This document shows, piece after piece, positions 1 to 10,758 of a stretch of DNA of 64,000 nucleotides. How positions within the stretch are numbered: the stretch's first letter is position 1; each line of letters opens with the position of its first letter. Origin of the DNA: Struthidea cinerea (lineage: Eukaryota > Chordata > Aves > Passeriformes > Corcoracidae); the NCBI GenBank assembly GCA_013397865.1, contig VZTI01002343.1, positions 1,392,412 through 1,456,411 on the forward strand, given 5' to 3'. Both the position numbers and the translations under genes were made by a program. A model generated the notes under the pieces. That model ran no database searches, was not told the DNA's origin, and worked only from the letters and a program-made list of their open reading frames with translations.

Positions 1-3000
1 CTAGTGCTTTAAGATACAAATAAAAAAGTCTTTTCATGTGGAAGAATATTTCCTGACTACTATACCCTCATTTGCCAACGTGATACTTGGGAACTGAGCT
101 GCATTACCATACCTATAAAAAGAGCAATCATAGCAGTGCAAGCAGCCTTGACTGCCAATATGTCTTAGCAACCTTTTTTATTATAGCAGTGCTGTTACTG
201 CCACAATAGGTTAGGGTATGTCACCATTTCTATTATGTTTTAAACCACATTTTTCAGAGCTTTATAACTTTCATACTGTGTAAACATTGAACTGAATCTT
301 TATATGTGGCTTGTCAGATAAATAGATGAAGACATAGTGGCTGGATCTTGGGTGTTACATTACAACAAAGTAGTAAAAAAAAGACAAGAGCAAGTAGATC
401 TCTCTAATTTTTGATAGGATGAAATTTAAACATTAGTAAAAGGGAACATAAAATTTACTCTGAAATTAGGCTCACTGTTTTTCTTCCTGAAAACAAGATT
501 CCTCTGTTATGTGAGAGAAGTAGAACTAAAATCCAAGAGCTCCTAAGACCTAGGATGGTGTTACATTTTTACTACTTCTGTAGATTAAACAAGGAAGTTT
601 TTCTCTACTGGGGAATACCCCTTGCAAGAGCTGGCAGAACAACATGTTCAGAGTGTGGGCGGGTGGTTCTGAGGGATGTCTGGCAATACCGACAGGAATG
701 CTAACAGGCAGAGTGTCAAAGAAATGGAAAAACTGCATATCCAATGAAATAATGTTAATAAACTCTTTTAAGAGGGTCATGGCATTCCTCTGTCCCACGG
801 GTACCTCTCTGCAGTTTTCTGTGCAGTGCACGAACTGATACAATAAGCCAAGATTACAAATATGTAGCCCTCCTCATCAAAGGTGACAAAGCAAGTTCCT
901 CCAGCTAAGATATTAATTTTAATTCACAAATGCAGGCAATATGTGGAGAAGTGAAAAAAAGACACTTAAACAGGGCTATCAGTTTGTAGCAGCACACTTG
1001 GATATCATGTTGCCAGTGTAGTTATCCATATCCAGTCATTAAGAAGGTAAATCCTGCAATCAACAGACTGATAAACAGATGCTTCTTCCTTCCAGAAACT
1101 CCTGCCACCTTTCCGTCATGCCTTTGTATATCCACAGGTCCCTATGCCAGTTCCCAGCTGAAAGAAGTAACACTCAGCTTGGCCTCTCTGTGTGCTCATA
1201 CTCAAATCCTGAATATCTGTCAGTATCTCTGAGTACGTTCAGGGCAGCAAATGAATTCCAGCATAAAATCAAAGTGAAAAAAAAGTCTGCTTGCAACACC
1301 TGCATGATGCAAATCTTAAAATGGTACTTCCTTATTTTTCCAAGATTTGTTTTTGTTCTTTTAAGTAAAGTCAAATAGACAACAGCAAGACGCAGCTGAT
1401 TATGAGGAGCATTCTTTAAACTGCAACACTGTCCCAAACACACTGACAAGATTATAAGGGAACAAACTTTGCAAGGATCTGTGGAGAGATGTCCTTCCCA
1501 GTGGATATAAAAATGCTCATGTGATGTTAGAGGATTTCCTGAGATTCACAGGCACCATCATGTAACAATAAACAGCATACATTAGCAATAAACTTTTAAA
1601 AATTATTTGGCTTATCTATACTCATCTTTCACCTTAATTGATAGCCCTGAATATTTTACTATTTGACTATTTGATAGTTAAATATTGAACTTTCCTGAGA
1701 GTCCTTGTGTAAATTTAACTTCACATTTATGAAGTGCACAGTGTTTTTAAAACATGAATATTTACATCAGATGTATTTCATGCTTAGGCGAGAAAAGAAA
1801 AAACACAGTGTTACCTTGAGCAATGACAGCTAAGCAGTAGAGATCACATCTAGCCCAGCAGCCACTTCTAACTCTTGAATTCTCAGGCACAGTCCAGCCT
1901 TGAGTCCATGCTGGGGCATACACTGTGCTTTCTCTTCTGTAGCTTGGTTTCAGCTTGAAAGGTACTTGTGTGAATAAACCAGGGCAAAATTAAAATAGGA
2001 CTACATGGTGTGCTGGAAAGCATACCTACTTTGCTGGTCAGTAAACACACATTTTTCTATTTACTATTTATATAATCACAGGGAAAGCTTTACAAGAAAC
2101 CTGCAGATTTAAAAGTCATCAAAAGTAATTTCTTTTCAATAATTAATGAGATTTAGGAAATGTAATCTGCTCGTAGATATTCCACTGCACAATCATGTTA
2201 AATGCATTCTTATGTGTTTATATATACACTGTTTGATTAAACTTGATTACTATTTTAGTGGAAATTATTTATATAAAATAATTTTTTACTGGAAAAGGTG
2301 CATTTGCATTAGAAAACCAAATGCAGAAGGGAAATTAATCAAATAACTGAAATTTACCCTGTGGGTGGAACAAAACAATATTTCCTGGTTTATATTTTTA
2401 ACAAGCTATTTACAAATTAATCACATGCAAAAATCATTCAGAGAAACTGGCTACAGAGCTAAAAATAAATGTATGTTTTACATACATTTACATATGTTTT
2501 GCAGCCTGCTAGAGGAAGTGTATAAACTAAGACACGAACTTTAATTAATATAGATATTGAACATTATTCACCCATTCTAGCACTCATCTGAATTTGCAGC
2601 TGTCTTTGCATAAAAAATTTAATCTATTTATGCAGGAATGAAATAGTGTGAAAAAACCACTGATGTACTCAACATAATTTTGCATAACATATTAATGGTA
2701 AATGATCATCAATACAAATCTAATCATTAAGGAAACAACTCAACAGAGAAATAAAGAGAAAATAGAGCAGCTAAGAAAACCAGTAATGTGGGTTTATACG
2801 ATTTGTACAATTATGTTTGTCTCTTTGGTTTAATTACAAGGTAAGATATTAGTATACATCATTTTTATTGAGCTGGAAGGAAAGCTTTGCTCAATATATT
2901 GCACAAAATAATAAGTTGTCCTTGAATTTCTGTGTGTTTGTCACTAAGAAAATGTACTCCTGAGGTTATGGCTGTGATATACAGCAAACAAATGTAATCA

Positions 3001-4582
3001 GATTGTTTCTTAAAAAGTTATATTGTGTCTGTTAATGTTTATAAAGCAAATAAATCATGCGCTGGATTTTTGCAGTGGAAGATTGCTATGGTGCAGAATC
3101 ACTGTGAAAGCCGGATTGATCACAATAAAGAAGGTACAAAATGCTTATCTATACTTACTAAATGAGATAACAGCATATGAAAATATTAGAGCTGCCTTAC
3201 TGTTCCTCATTTCCCCAACCCTTTCCACTATCAGTTCAGCATGAAAGATGGTGCTTTTCTGCACTCTTAGTGATTAATTTTTCATTTCCAGACCAATGGT
3301 GTATTTGTTTTCAACCTATTAAAAAGTCTTTAATTCCAACCCCACATATTTTATTGCAATATTATTGATAAACATTATCTGAATAGTGCAGCCCTGAATT
3401 CATCTTGGAATTTTTTTTTTTCTTGAACAGCAAGCACTAGAAAAATCAGGATATGAATATTTTTCCAGAGAAAGATTTATCAAATATATATTCTCTTTGA
3501 TTATAACAGTGTTTCTTGACAAATATGGACCCTGAATTCAAACAAAAAAAGATGTAAAATGACATTTTATCATATTTCCATTCAGCATCTATTAATTTCC
3601 TACCCATATATTTTTTTTTTGTTTTTGTGAGTCCATTTTACTCAGAGTTTGAATTGAAATGCAGGAGACGTGAAGTTTTTTCTTCGGTCTTAGATGTTTA
3701 TTATCTCTTATCTATAACCCAGCTGCACAGAGTGTAACTTCTAAGTTAACAAGGTGAAAATGGCCGTGAGTTTCAACTTCCAAGGCTATTTAAAGCCTAA
3801 TTTACCCAGTTAAGAATTGCCAAGTAATATGTTTTTACTTATAATCCAATAACTAACTATTCATGTCCTGCACTGCGGGTTTTTTGACCCAATAACAGAA
3901 CACCCAGATTTGTGAAGAAGAAAGAAGAAAGAAGTAGAAATCCACACCCAAAAGCCTCCATATTGTTACACACACACACATATATATACTACTATATTCT
4001 ATAAACCTAAATTTCTACATTTCTACATATTCCACCCAGTGACATAATTTTAATTACACAGCAACAATCCCAGTGCTATTACACAACCTGGGAAGTCTTT
4101 CCCAAGGTCTAAGGTCAAACAGAGTGTGCTTCTGAGGATCATTGCTTGTCAGAGTAGAAAGAATGAAATTCTCAGAATTCAGGGTTCCAACAAGCATCAG
4201 CTATAGTTCACTGACATAGTCTAGGCACAAAAGTAACTTGAGAATTATGTTAGACAAAATGTATGAATACATTTCATTAAATATTGGCCTAAATTTCATA
4301 AGATGTTTTCCCTACACTTTTATTTATGAAAATAATCGGAGACCCAATGTTTTTTTCGCATTGCATTTTCTAAATGTCACTCTTGCCTTGAAGTTTCATC
4401 AGTGCCTAAACACTTAAAATTAATTATTGTGCAAAATGAGAAATCACTTCTGTGTTATGTGTTGATCAGAAGACACTTGTACGCCTTTTTTTTAATCCTC
4501 GGATATCTGTTCCCAACATCTCAATTTTTCAACCCGGTTCAGTATTTCTTTATTAATTTGAGTACATACAAGGATATGTAAT
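1..4582. other. AT-rich intergenic or intronic DNA, no gene seen
   Basis: No ORF here resembles a known protein; all are under about 100 codons and lie in AT-rich sequence on either strand. I see no RNA gene and no clear transposable element. Visible low-complexity content is a CA/TA microsatellite near 3968-3988, a GAA-rich tract near 3918-3936, short T runs near 3412-3420 and 3609-3620, and a small tandem TTTCTACA duplication near 4012-4028. This looks like unconstrained intergenic or intronic DNA, though conservation cannot be judged from one sequence. Confidence 0.6.
3968..3988. repeat. (CA)n/(TA)n dinucleotide microsatellite
   Basis: About six CA units run directly into about four TA units. 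This is a short compound dinucleotide repeat, probably variable in length between individuals. No function is implied. Confidence 0.9.
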
Positions 4583-5090
4583 TGTCTTGGTTTAAGACAT
4601 GTTTAGAGGTGGATGCTCTAAAATGAGTTACTTCCCCTTTACTTTTAACCAATTCCTTTCCACCAATAAGGAGAAATGAATAAGAGTCGATATAAGCGAA
4701 AAAATAGCAGTTTACTAAAAAAATGAAACTGCAACAGGTAAAAAATAACAGTAATAGTCACTAGTTACAAAGCTGCTGGAATCTCATGGACTCACTGGGT
4801 CTTAGAGAGACAGTAACAATTTTGGGCACAGATAGATATGGAATACAATAAAGTTTTTGATTACCCAGGACAGTAATCATTAATTTGCAAATGCTTGCAC
4901 TAATCCTCTTGCATCCACAGGCTCTACTTTGTAATCTCAGCACATTACTTAATGTGCCCAATGAAAATCAGTCATTATATATGTGCCAGGGGACTGGCAC
5001 ATTGTGGGTGCTGCTGTGAGCCAGGGCACCCTGAGGGTGATGCCAGCTGTGTGCTTGATCCTTACTGGGCATCTCTAGCCTTGACAGTAC
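4583..5090. mobile_element. Degenerate ERV LTR fragment starting TGTCTTGG
   Basis: The left edge begins TGTCTTGGTTTAAGACATG, resembling the start of an avian ERV LTR type whose copies begin TGTCTTGGTTTGA and end in AAACCAAGACA. Downstream, ATAGCAGTTTACTAAA near 4705-4720 resembles the conserved block of those LTRs, and AATAAA occurs at 4847-4852. The matching 3' terminus AACCAAGACA is not visible, so the copy is truncated or strongly diverged and the right edge is approximate. Orientation is uncertain because this LTR type has near-symmetric ends. The assignment rests on remembered family sequence, not a search. Confidence 0.5.
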
Positions 5091-6848
5091 TAATGTTACA
5101 TTCGTTCAATCAATCTATTCAATAAAAAAATGCAGCTGAGTACTAAACTGCTAAATGTCAAACATTTTGATATCAGCTCTTCAGAAAGGCATGTGTTCAG
5201 CTTAAACAGGTATTGGTGACACATTCTGTGCTGGTAGTACTTGGAAGTAAGACCTGAGGGTGTTCAAAGGTCTCAGCTGCTGTTAAAGGCAATTATCAGA
5301 GTTTTTTACCTGACACACAAGCATCCATAAATTGGTCGTGACTTTCCTTGAAGTTCTGTTATTAGCTGCGAGAGCTAGACTCGTACTATGTTGATGTTAG
5401 TATTTTAAGAAATATAGATGTGAAAATGTCTGAATCTAGAAGACAACAAAACACAATATTGATATAATTCCTTTACCGTTAGAAATTCAGAGCTGCTTTG
5501 ACGCCTGTAACCACTATTCTTCTTTGTGAGTTTTCTTTACAATAACCCTTTGGGTTTGTTTTAGTGTGAAATACTCCTGGGATCAAAGGGTGATTTGGCG
5601 TACCTATGGACAGGAGGCAGGTAATGTTGTGTTGGGAACATCTGTGAGCACTCATTTTGGCTGATCTCAAACATTCAGCCTTTGTGCAACTGTTGGTGTA
5701 GGTAGCGTGTGGGTGGAGGATCTTTGGAGATTAATAGGACTACCATGACAATCTCCTTATCTGAGAGCTGAGAGAGACTTTTCACTGTGCTTAACTTCTG
5801 CACAACAGAACAGTACCATCTGTGGATAAAGAACTCTCTCTAATTCTAGGAAATACTATGGTTGGATAATTCTTGAAGAAAATTTTCTTCTTTTATGTCA
5901 AAAGCAATTTTGAAGGAAAGTTTAAGGAAAAGTATCTTGGGAAAACTAGAAACCTTTGGAAAATAAAAATTTACCCTATCCCAGGATATTAACACTTTAT
6001 TGAGGCAGGGGCTGTTCCTGTGCTTCTATCTGATGGGAAATTCTGTGCAAAGTTATTTTTAATGATTCATTTCAGAAAGTCCAAATTATTTTTCAGCATG
6101 TATAGTCCAAGCAAGACTGCATGTGTTTAATAACTAATTAAAACCTACATAAAAGATGAGAACTTGGAGATACAACTGATTCCTCATAAAATGTTTTATT
6201 AATTGAAAGGCTAACCAAATTGTCAGACTGTCTGAATATCTGCATGAAGACCAGAACAGCTGTTTAAGGTGTTGCATGGGTGATTAAGTAAGCACTTGCT
6301 TTTCCTGTTCCACCACGTCAAGGTCAAAGCCCTTGTCCTTACCCTCAAGTCCTGTTGCAAATGTTTTAAGATTTAGTTCCTTTTACTTTTTGCCTGCCTT
6401 ACACCTTCCAATTTAGTTATTTGTCTCTCTGAGGTATCATCTGCTGCCTCCTTTTGCCATGGTCAGCAGTAACCCTGGTAGACATCCACTGCCCTGTGAA
6501 GCTGCCCTGTCAGCTGCCAGCTGGGCAAGCCTCTAAAGTGGCGACGAAAGCAGATCAGCATATGCTTGGCTTCTAGTTTTGTGATACTGTACGTGAGTAC
6601 ATCCTCGTACCAGCAGTTGTCCTTTCATGTCATAAACACTTTGGGGCTTCTGCAGTAACACATACATTAACTTCAGACAAGAAACTTCCCAGTAAGAAAA
6701 TAAATTATTGAGGCTGCGAAGTGAAGGATTCAAAAGATACAAAAGTCCTCAGTTAGATTAATTTTCTCAGCAGATTATATACTTCTGGATGTAGCCTTTT
6801 ATCACATAATCACTTTTTTTTATTTTCACGGTTGCTCCTTTAGCTACT
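5091..6848. other. Intergenic or intronic DNA, no gene seen
   Basis: No recognisable coding region, RNA gene or clear repeat. A slightly more GC-rich patch lies at about 6430-6560, but its ORFs give no protein I recognise. The 69-codon minus-strand ORF there looks like chance. Confidence 0.55.
6844..6848. repeat. Left 5-bp target-site duplication of the solo LTR
   Basis: CTACT immediately precedes the TG of the LTR and matches CTAGT at 7929-7933 with one substitution. A 5-bp duplication fits several ERV classes. Four of five matching bases could occur by chance, but both sit exactly at the LTR edges. Confidence 0.6.
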
Positions 6849-7928
6849 TGTATTGGTTTGGCACAGCCTGGTTTTAGGTAGCGGGGGGCACAAAGATGGC
6901 TCCCGTGAGGAAGCTGCTGGAAGCTTCCCACCATGTCCAGCAGAGCCAGTAGCTGATGGCTCTGAAGGGGGACATGCTGCTGGCCAAAACCGGGCCAATG
7001 AGAGAGGTTGGTAATGCCTCTGTGATGATATACTTAAGACGAAAATCAAAACAAAGTCACAAGATTTTGGATTCTAATCAGAGAAGAGGAGGAGGTGAGA
7101 ACGTGTGAGGGAAAACAACCTGGCGACACCAAGGTCAGTGGAGAAGGAGGGGCAGGAGGTGCTCCAGGCTCCGGAGCCGAGATTCCTCTGCAGGCCGTGG
7201 TGAAGGCCATGGTGAAGCAGGTGAAGCAGGTTGTCCCGGGTGTGCCCATGAGGATCCACGTGGGGTGCAGAGATCCACCCGCAACCATGGGGGAGCTGCC
7301 CGTGCCGGAGCGGGTGGATGCCTGGAGGAGGCTGTGATCCAGTGGGAGACCTGGTGGAAAGAGGGGGCCCCGCTTCCAGGCTGGAGCAGCCTGTCCCTGG
7401 AGGACTGCACCCCATGGAAAGAGAGAGCCACGGCGCAGCAGTTTTGGAAGGGCTGTGTGCCCGTGGGAGGGGTTCATGCTGCAGCAGGTTTGGCAGGACT
7501 GCTGCTCACGAGAGTGGACCCACGCTGGGGAAGTTCACTGAGAACTGCCTCCCGTGGGAGGGACCCCATGGCCTCACAGGGGAAGACTCCTCTCCTGGAG
7601 CAGCAGAAGGAAATCCCAGTGATGAACTGACCAAACCCACATGCCCCGTTTCGCTGTGCTGTGGGTGGGAAGGAGTGGGGGGAGGAAGGTGTTCTAAGGG
7701 CTTATTTTACTTCTCATTATCCTCCTCTGATTCTGTTAGTGATAAATTCACTTTGCAACTTAAGTTTAGCCTGTTTCACCCTTGAAGTGTTTCTTCCGGT
7801 CCTTATCTCACTCATGAAGCCTTTGTTATTTTTTTTTCCTTTTCCCTTCTCTGCCCAGCTGTGGCAGGGGAAGGTGAGCAAGTGGCTCTCGTGGGTGCCT
7901 GGCGTTGGGCCAGTGTCAAACCATGACA
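6849..7928 (+). mobile_element. Near-complete avian ERV solo LTR
   Basis: The element begins TGTATTGGTTTGGC, followed by a GTAGCGGGGGG block, and ends CAAACCATGACA, giving the TG...CA termini of an LTR. The centre holds diverged GC-rich units of roughly 70-90 bp that repeat phrases such as CCCGTGGGAGGG (near 7459 and 7551) and GGAGCAG, a hallmark of a common avian LTR type. GATAAATTC near 7740 sits where family members carry AATAAA, so the polyadenylation signal appears degraded. Flanks CTACT (6844-6848) and CTAGT (7929-7933) form a 5-bp target-site duplication with one mismatch. No gag, pol or env lies inside, so this is a solo LTR formed by recombination. Its long ORFs on both strands are a by-product of the GC-rich repeats, not genes. 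Confidence 0.87.
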
Positions 7929-7933
7929 CTAGT
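7929..7933. repeat. Right 5-bp target-site duplication of the solo LTR
   Basis: CTAGT immediately follows the terminal CA of the LTR and pairs with CTACT at 6844-6848. The one mismatch suggests that the insertion has aged since integration. Confidence 0.6.
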
Positions 7934-9289
7934 GCACAGGATGGATGGAGCTCTGAGAATTATGTAGGAATTCTCTAAAACATTCTTGTTTCATCTTTAG
8001 CAATAACTTAAAAGCACATATGAAATAAAGGTAGAGTTTTAAAAACAGTAGCCAGGGGAGGGCGGATGTACACTACCTTGAAGACCTAGGTGTTTTAACT
8101 CTGGCTGCTACAGGGCTCCTATATGACATAAAGCAAATGTTTAAACAATTAGATTAAATGCTCTTATTTTTCTTTATTTTCTGAGTTGCTGGCTTGAGAT
8201 CTTCACTTGCATGCAGTTAATGCTCATAGATTTCTGCCAAGTCAGAGTTTTAGCCACCCAGTGGCTGTCATTCCCCATTTCCCTTGTGCTTCTTGCTCCA
8301 TTTTTGTCCCACTTTCTGTTCCCAGTTCCTGTCTTCTTAAAAAAATACAGATTCTAGCCTCCTGTTCTTCCAGCCTGATCAATTCCCCTTCCATGCCCAG
8401 GTCCCATTTCCTTCCCTCCTCTAATTCTTTCTCCAATCCTTCCAGTCTCTCTACTACTTTGACTTCTTTTGTTTTCCCTCTCTCTTGTCAGGCCAGCAGC
8501 TTCCTTGGCCACACCACCTGGATACCCTGCAGGGAGTTGCAACTTCAAGAGCTGCAGGCTTGGGACCTTCTCCTGACCTGGCCTTGCCCAGTAAGCATTC
8601 TTCTAAAAACTGTGAACAAATGAATTGATTTCATGCTGACTGATAATACTGAAAATGACAGGTAAAACTTGATTAATATATTAATTGGGTTAAAACTGTC
8701 ATTCAGAGCAGATACCACCAAAAAGAATGAAAAATGGTCCTCCTGGCTATGGCTTCATTTGGTTTTGTTAAGGTCAGGATGATCTGGATAGAGGATCAGC
8801 GAGGAAAAAAGTTCCTGGCTACCTGAGGAATCACCCTATCAGAAATATCGTATCAAAGACCTGTGCTTACTAAGTACTTATGAAGTACTTTTAATCTGAT
8901 GGTAAACACTATTACTCATGACATTTAGCAGACTACAATATAGCCCAGAATTATATGTATATGTATTATTTTTATGAAAACACTTATTCATTGAACAATA
9001 ACCAACTACACTGTAAAGGGAAAATGTTATCTTGAAGTTAAATACACATATATGTTTCACACAATATATCAGGACATGACTTGATCTGACCTTGTTACTT
9101 TTCAGTAAGCGTAGTCTTCCATTTTAAAGCATGTAATGACTCCAAAAATTAAGTTTATCAGCTTCTTAGGCTTCACTTGGGCTTAACTCACTTCACCTCA
9201 GCATACAGAAAGGTAAAAATGAATTCGAACTGATTACTAAAGAGTCAGTAGTATTAAAAACTCTTACTGTTATGAAGAGTTAAAATTAG
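7934..9289. other. Intergenic DNA with a pyrimidine-rich tract
   Basis: No supported gene. A C/T-rich stretch on the plus strand at about 8265-8500 holds an open frame of 138 codons rich in Ser, Pro and Phe (8207-8623). That composition is what a polypyrimidine tract yields in any frame, so I do not call it coding. The rest is AT-rich with no recognised repeat. Confidence 0.55.
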
Positions 9290-9656
9290 AATTGAGCAGA
9301 AAGCTGTATGGGGGGGGAGGGTGCAGAGGGGTCGGTCTAGCTCCTGCCCTAGGTAGGAACCATTTGTTTATTTAAAATAAGGAGCAGGATGCAGTTGGCC
9401 TCCTACACCAGATGGCTGTCTCAGGCATAAACTTCTCAGTCCACATAGTTTAAAGCAAATCAGAATCAAAGCGGTTTATTGTTTTATTAACAACATGTAA
9501 TTAACCAGCAATCAGTGAAACATGTAAGGAAGATCTGCAGTGCAGCAGATAAAGCACAATACAAGAGGTAAAACACAACATTAGGTTCTTATAAAGGTTA
9601 ATATGCACCTATGAATTTCTACCCAAATATAATGCTTCCCAAAATATTCTGTTTGC
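9290..9656. other. Possible old ERV/LTR remnant upstream of CR1
   Basis: The stretch starts with an eight-G run and G-rich sequence near 9311-9335, continues through moderately complex DNA, and contains GGTTTATTG near 9473, which on the minus strand reads CAATAAACC, a polyadenylation-signal-like site. The texture resembles a minus-strand LTR, but I cannot align it to a family or find termini. The CR1 begins abruptly at 9657. It may be a remnant of the ERV sequence seen on the other side of the CR1, or unrelated. Confidence 0.25.
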
Positions 9657-9994
9657 TCTGTGGAGAAGGACCTGGGGATCCTGGTGGACAACAAGCTGTC
9701 CGTGAGCCAGCAGTGCTCTTGAGGGTCAAGAAAGCCAATGGAATCCTGGGCTGCATTAGGAAGAGCTTTGCCAGCAGATCGAGGGAGGCGATCCTGCCCC
9801 TCTACTCAGCCCTGGTGAGGCCACATCTGGAGGGCTGTGCCCAATTCTGGGCTACTCAGCACAAGAGAGACATGGAGCTCCTGGAGTGGGTCCCACAGAG
9901 AGTGACAAAGATGATCAGGGGAATAGAGCATCTCTCTTATGAGGAAAGGCTGAGAGAGCTGTGCCTGTTCAGTCTTGAGATGCCTGAGGGGTGA
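9657..9994 (+). pseudogene. CR1 ORF2 (reverse transcriptase) C-terminal remnant
   Basis: This is the coding remnant inside the CR1 copy, about 110 codons from the region after the reverse-transcriptase core. The catalytic YADD region is absent because the copy is 5' truncated. The first 20 or so codons are in one frame and the rest in another, so no continuous product can be made. The longest uninterrupted frame, 9611-9994, also runs upstream into unrelated sequence and has no meaningful start codon. Confidence 0.85.
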
Positions 9995-10343
9995 CCTCAC
10001 CAATGTGTACAAGTATCTGAAGGGAAGGTGTCAGAAGGACGAAGCCAAGGTTCCAAGCAACAGGACAAGAGGCCATGGGCAGAAACTGATGCACAGGGAG
10101 TTCCACCTGAATGTGAGGAAGAACTCCTTTACTGTGCAGGTGACCATGCACTGGAACTGATTACTCTGAGAGGTTGTGGAGTCTTCCTCGCTGGAGATAT
10201 TTAAAAACTGTCTGGATGCAATCCTGTGCAGTGTGCTCTGGGATGACCCTACTTGAGCAGGGAGGTTGGAACAGATGATCCACTGTGGTCCCTTCCAACT
10301 TTGCCCTTTCTGTGATTCTGTGGTTGATTCTGTGATTCTGTTC
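9657..10343 (+). mobile_element. 5'-truncated CR1 LINE (ORF2 3' end and 3' UTR)
   Basis: CR1 is the dominant non-LTR retrotransposon of birds. This copy holds the last part of the reverse-transcriptase ORF2 and the 3' UTR. Translation from 9657 gives SVEKDLGILVDNKLSV, the expected CR1 segment. The frame then shifts near 9720 and continues as KKANGILGC, LVRPHLEG and LSYEERLRELCLF. The element ends in the CR1 signature of GATTCTGTG-type tandem octamers at about 10313-10340. The frameshift near 9720, from loss of a few bases relative to other copies, and the loss of everything upstream show that it is inactive. The 5' end is abrupt, as for incomplete reverse transcription. No clear target-site duplication is visible, which is usual for CR1. 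Confidence 0.93.
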
Positions 10344-10365
10344 TAATACCAATAGTCACATTTAT

Positions 10366-10427
10366 CCTCCCAGCAATGTGGGTTACATACACATCCCCTC
10401 CCAGGAGTGTGGGTTACACCCTTGCAC
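10366..10427. repeat. 31-bp imperfect tandem duplication
   Basis: The unit beginning CCTCCCAGCAATGTGGGTTA at 10366 is followed at 10397 by CCTCCCAGGAGTGTGGGTTA. The period is 31 bp, with good identity in the first 21 bases and weaker identity after. It lies between the CR1 tail and the CpG-dense block. Confidence 0.75.
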
Positions 10428-10449
10428 ACCTCTTCTGGGGGAGACCTGG

Positions 10450-10655
10450 TGTCGCCGCGGTCCCTCGGACTGTGTCCGCTGAAGCGGCGTCCGGCCCGAT
10501 CCCGGCCGGGCTCGGCGACAGTGTCTGCGAACACTGCCCTGTGACGTCTGCCTCTCGGCAGCGCGCGGCCAGCCGCCTCCGCGCAGGTTGTCGCAGGNAC
10601 AAGCAGCGGGGTGAGACCGGCTAATCGGTCTCCCGAGACCCATCGTCCGGGATGC
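10450..10655. other. CpG-dense, GC-rich patch inside the ERV block
   Basis: About thirty CpG dinucleotides occur in roughly 205 bases, in a window where CpG is otherwise rare. The patch contains the only ambiguous base in the window, N at 10598. A 7-bp inverted repeat GAGACCG/CGGTCTC lies at about 10614-10633. High CpG in an ERV suggests a fairly recent insertion, since methylated CpG decays, or a segment kept unmethylated. A host promoter is the alternative, but no first exon or splice donor leading to a known gene is seen. Confidence 0.7.
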
Positions 10656-10743
10656 TCAGGCTGCAGGTGGTGTGCGGTGGTGAGGCAAGGCGACCCCGGA
10701 GGTGAAGAGAGGAAGAGAAGGAGAGCTCTCTCTCTTACCAACG

Positions 10744-10758
10744 ACAGCGTTTATTGCA
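10744..10758 (-). promoter_or_regulatory. LTR polyadenylation signal (AATAAA on minus strand)
   Basis: Minus-strand CAATAAACGCTGTCG contains a perfect AATAAA and lies about 60 bases downstream of the TATA-like CATAAAAGC. That order and spacing match the U3-R boundary of retroviral LTRs, and it is the main reason for assigning this block to the minus strand. Confidence 0.6.

Noticed and set aside
7046..7785. Several ORFs of 80-155 codons on both strands
   Set aside because: They lie inside the ERV LTR at 6849-7928, overlap in several frames and reflect GC-rich repeat units with few stop codons. No gag, pol or env similarity is visible.
8207..8623. 138-codon Ser/Pro/Phe-rich ORF
   Set aside because: The strand is a C/T-rich tract that produces such residues in any frame. 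No domain and no splice or promoter context.
9611..9994. 127-codon ORF as a host gene
   Set aside because: From about residue 37 on it is CR1 ORF2. Its first part is out of frame with the CR1 protein and runs into unrelated upstream DNA.
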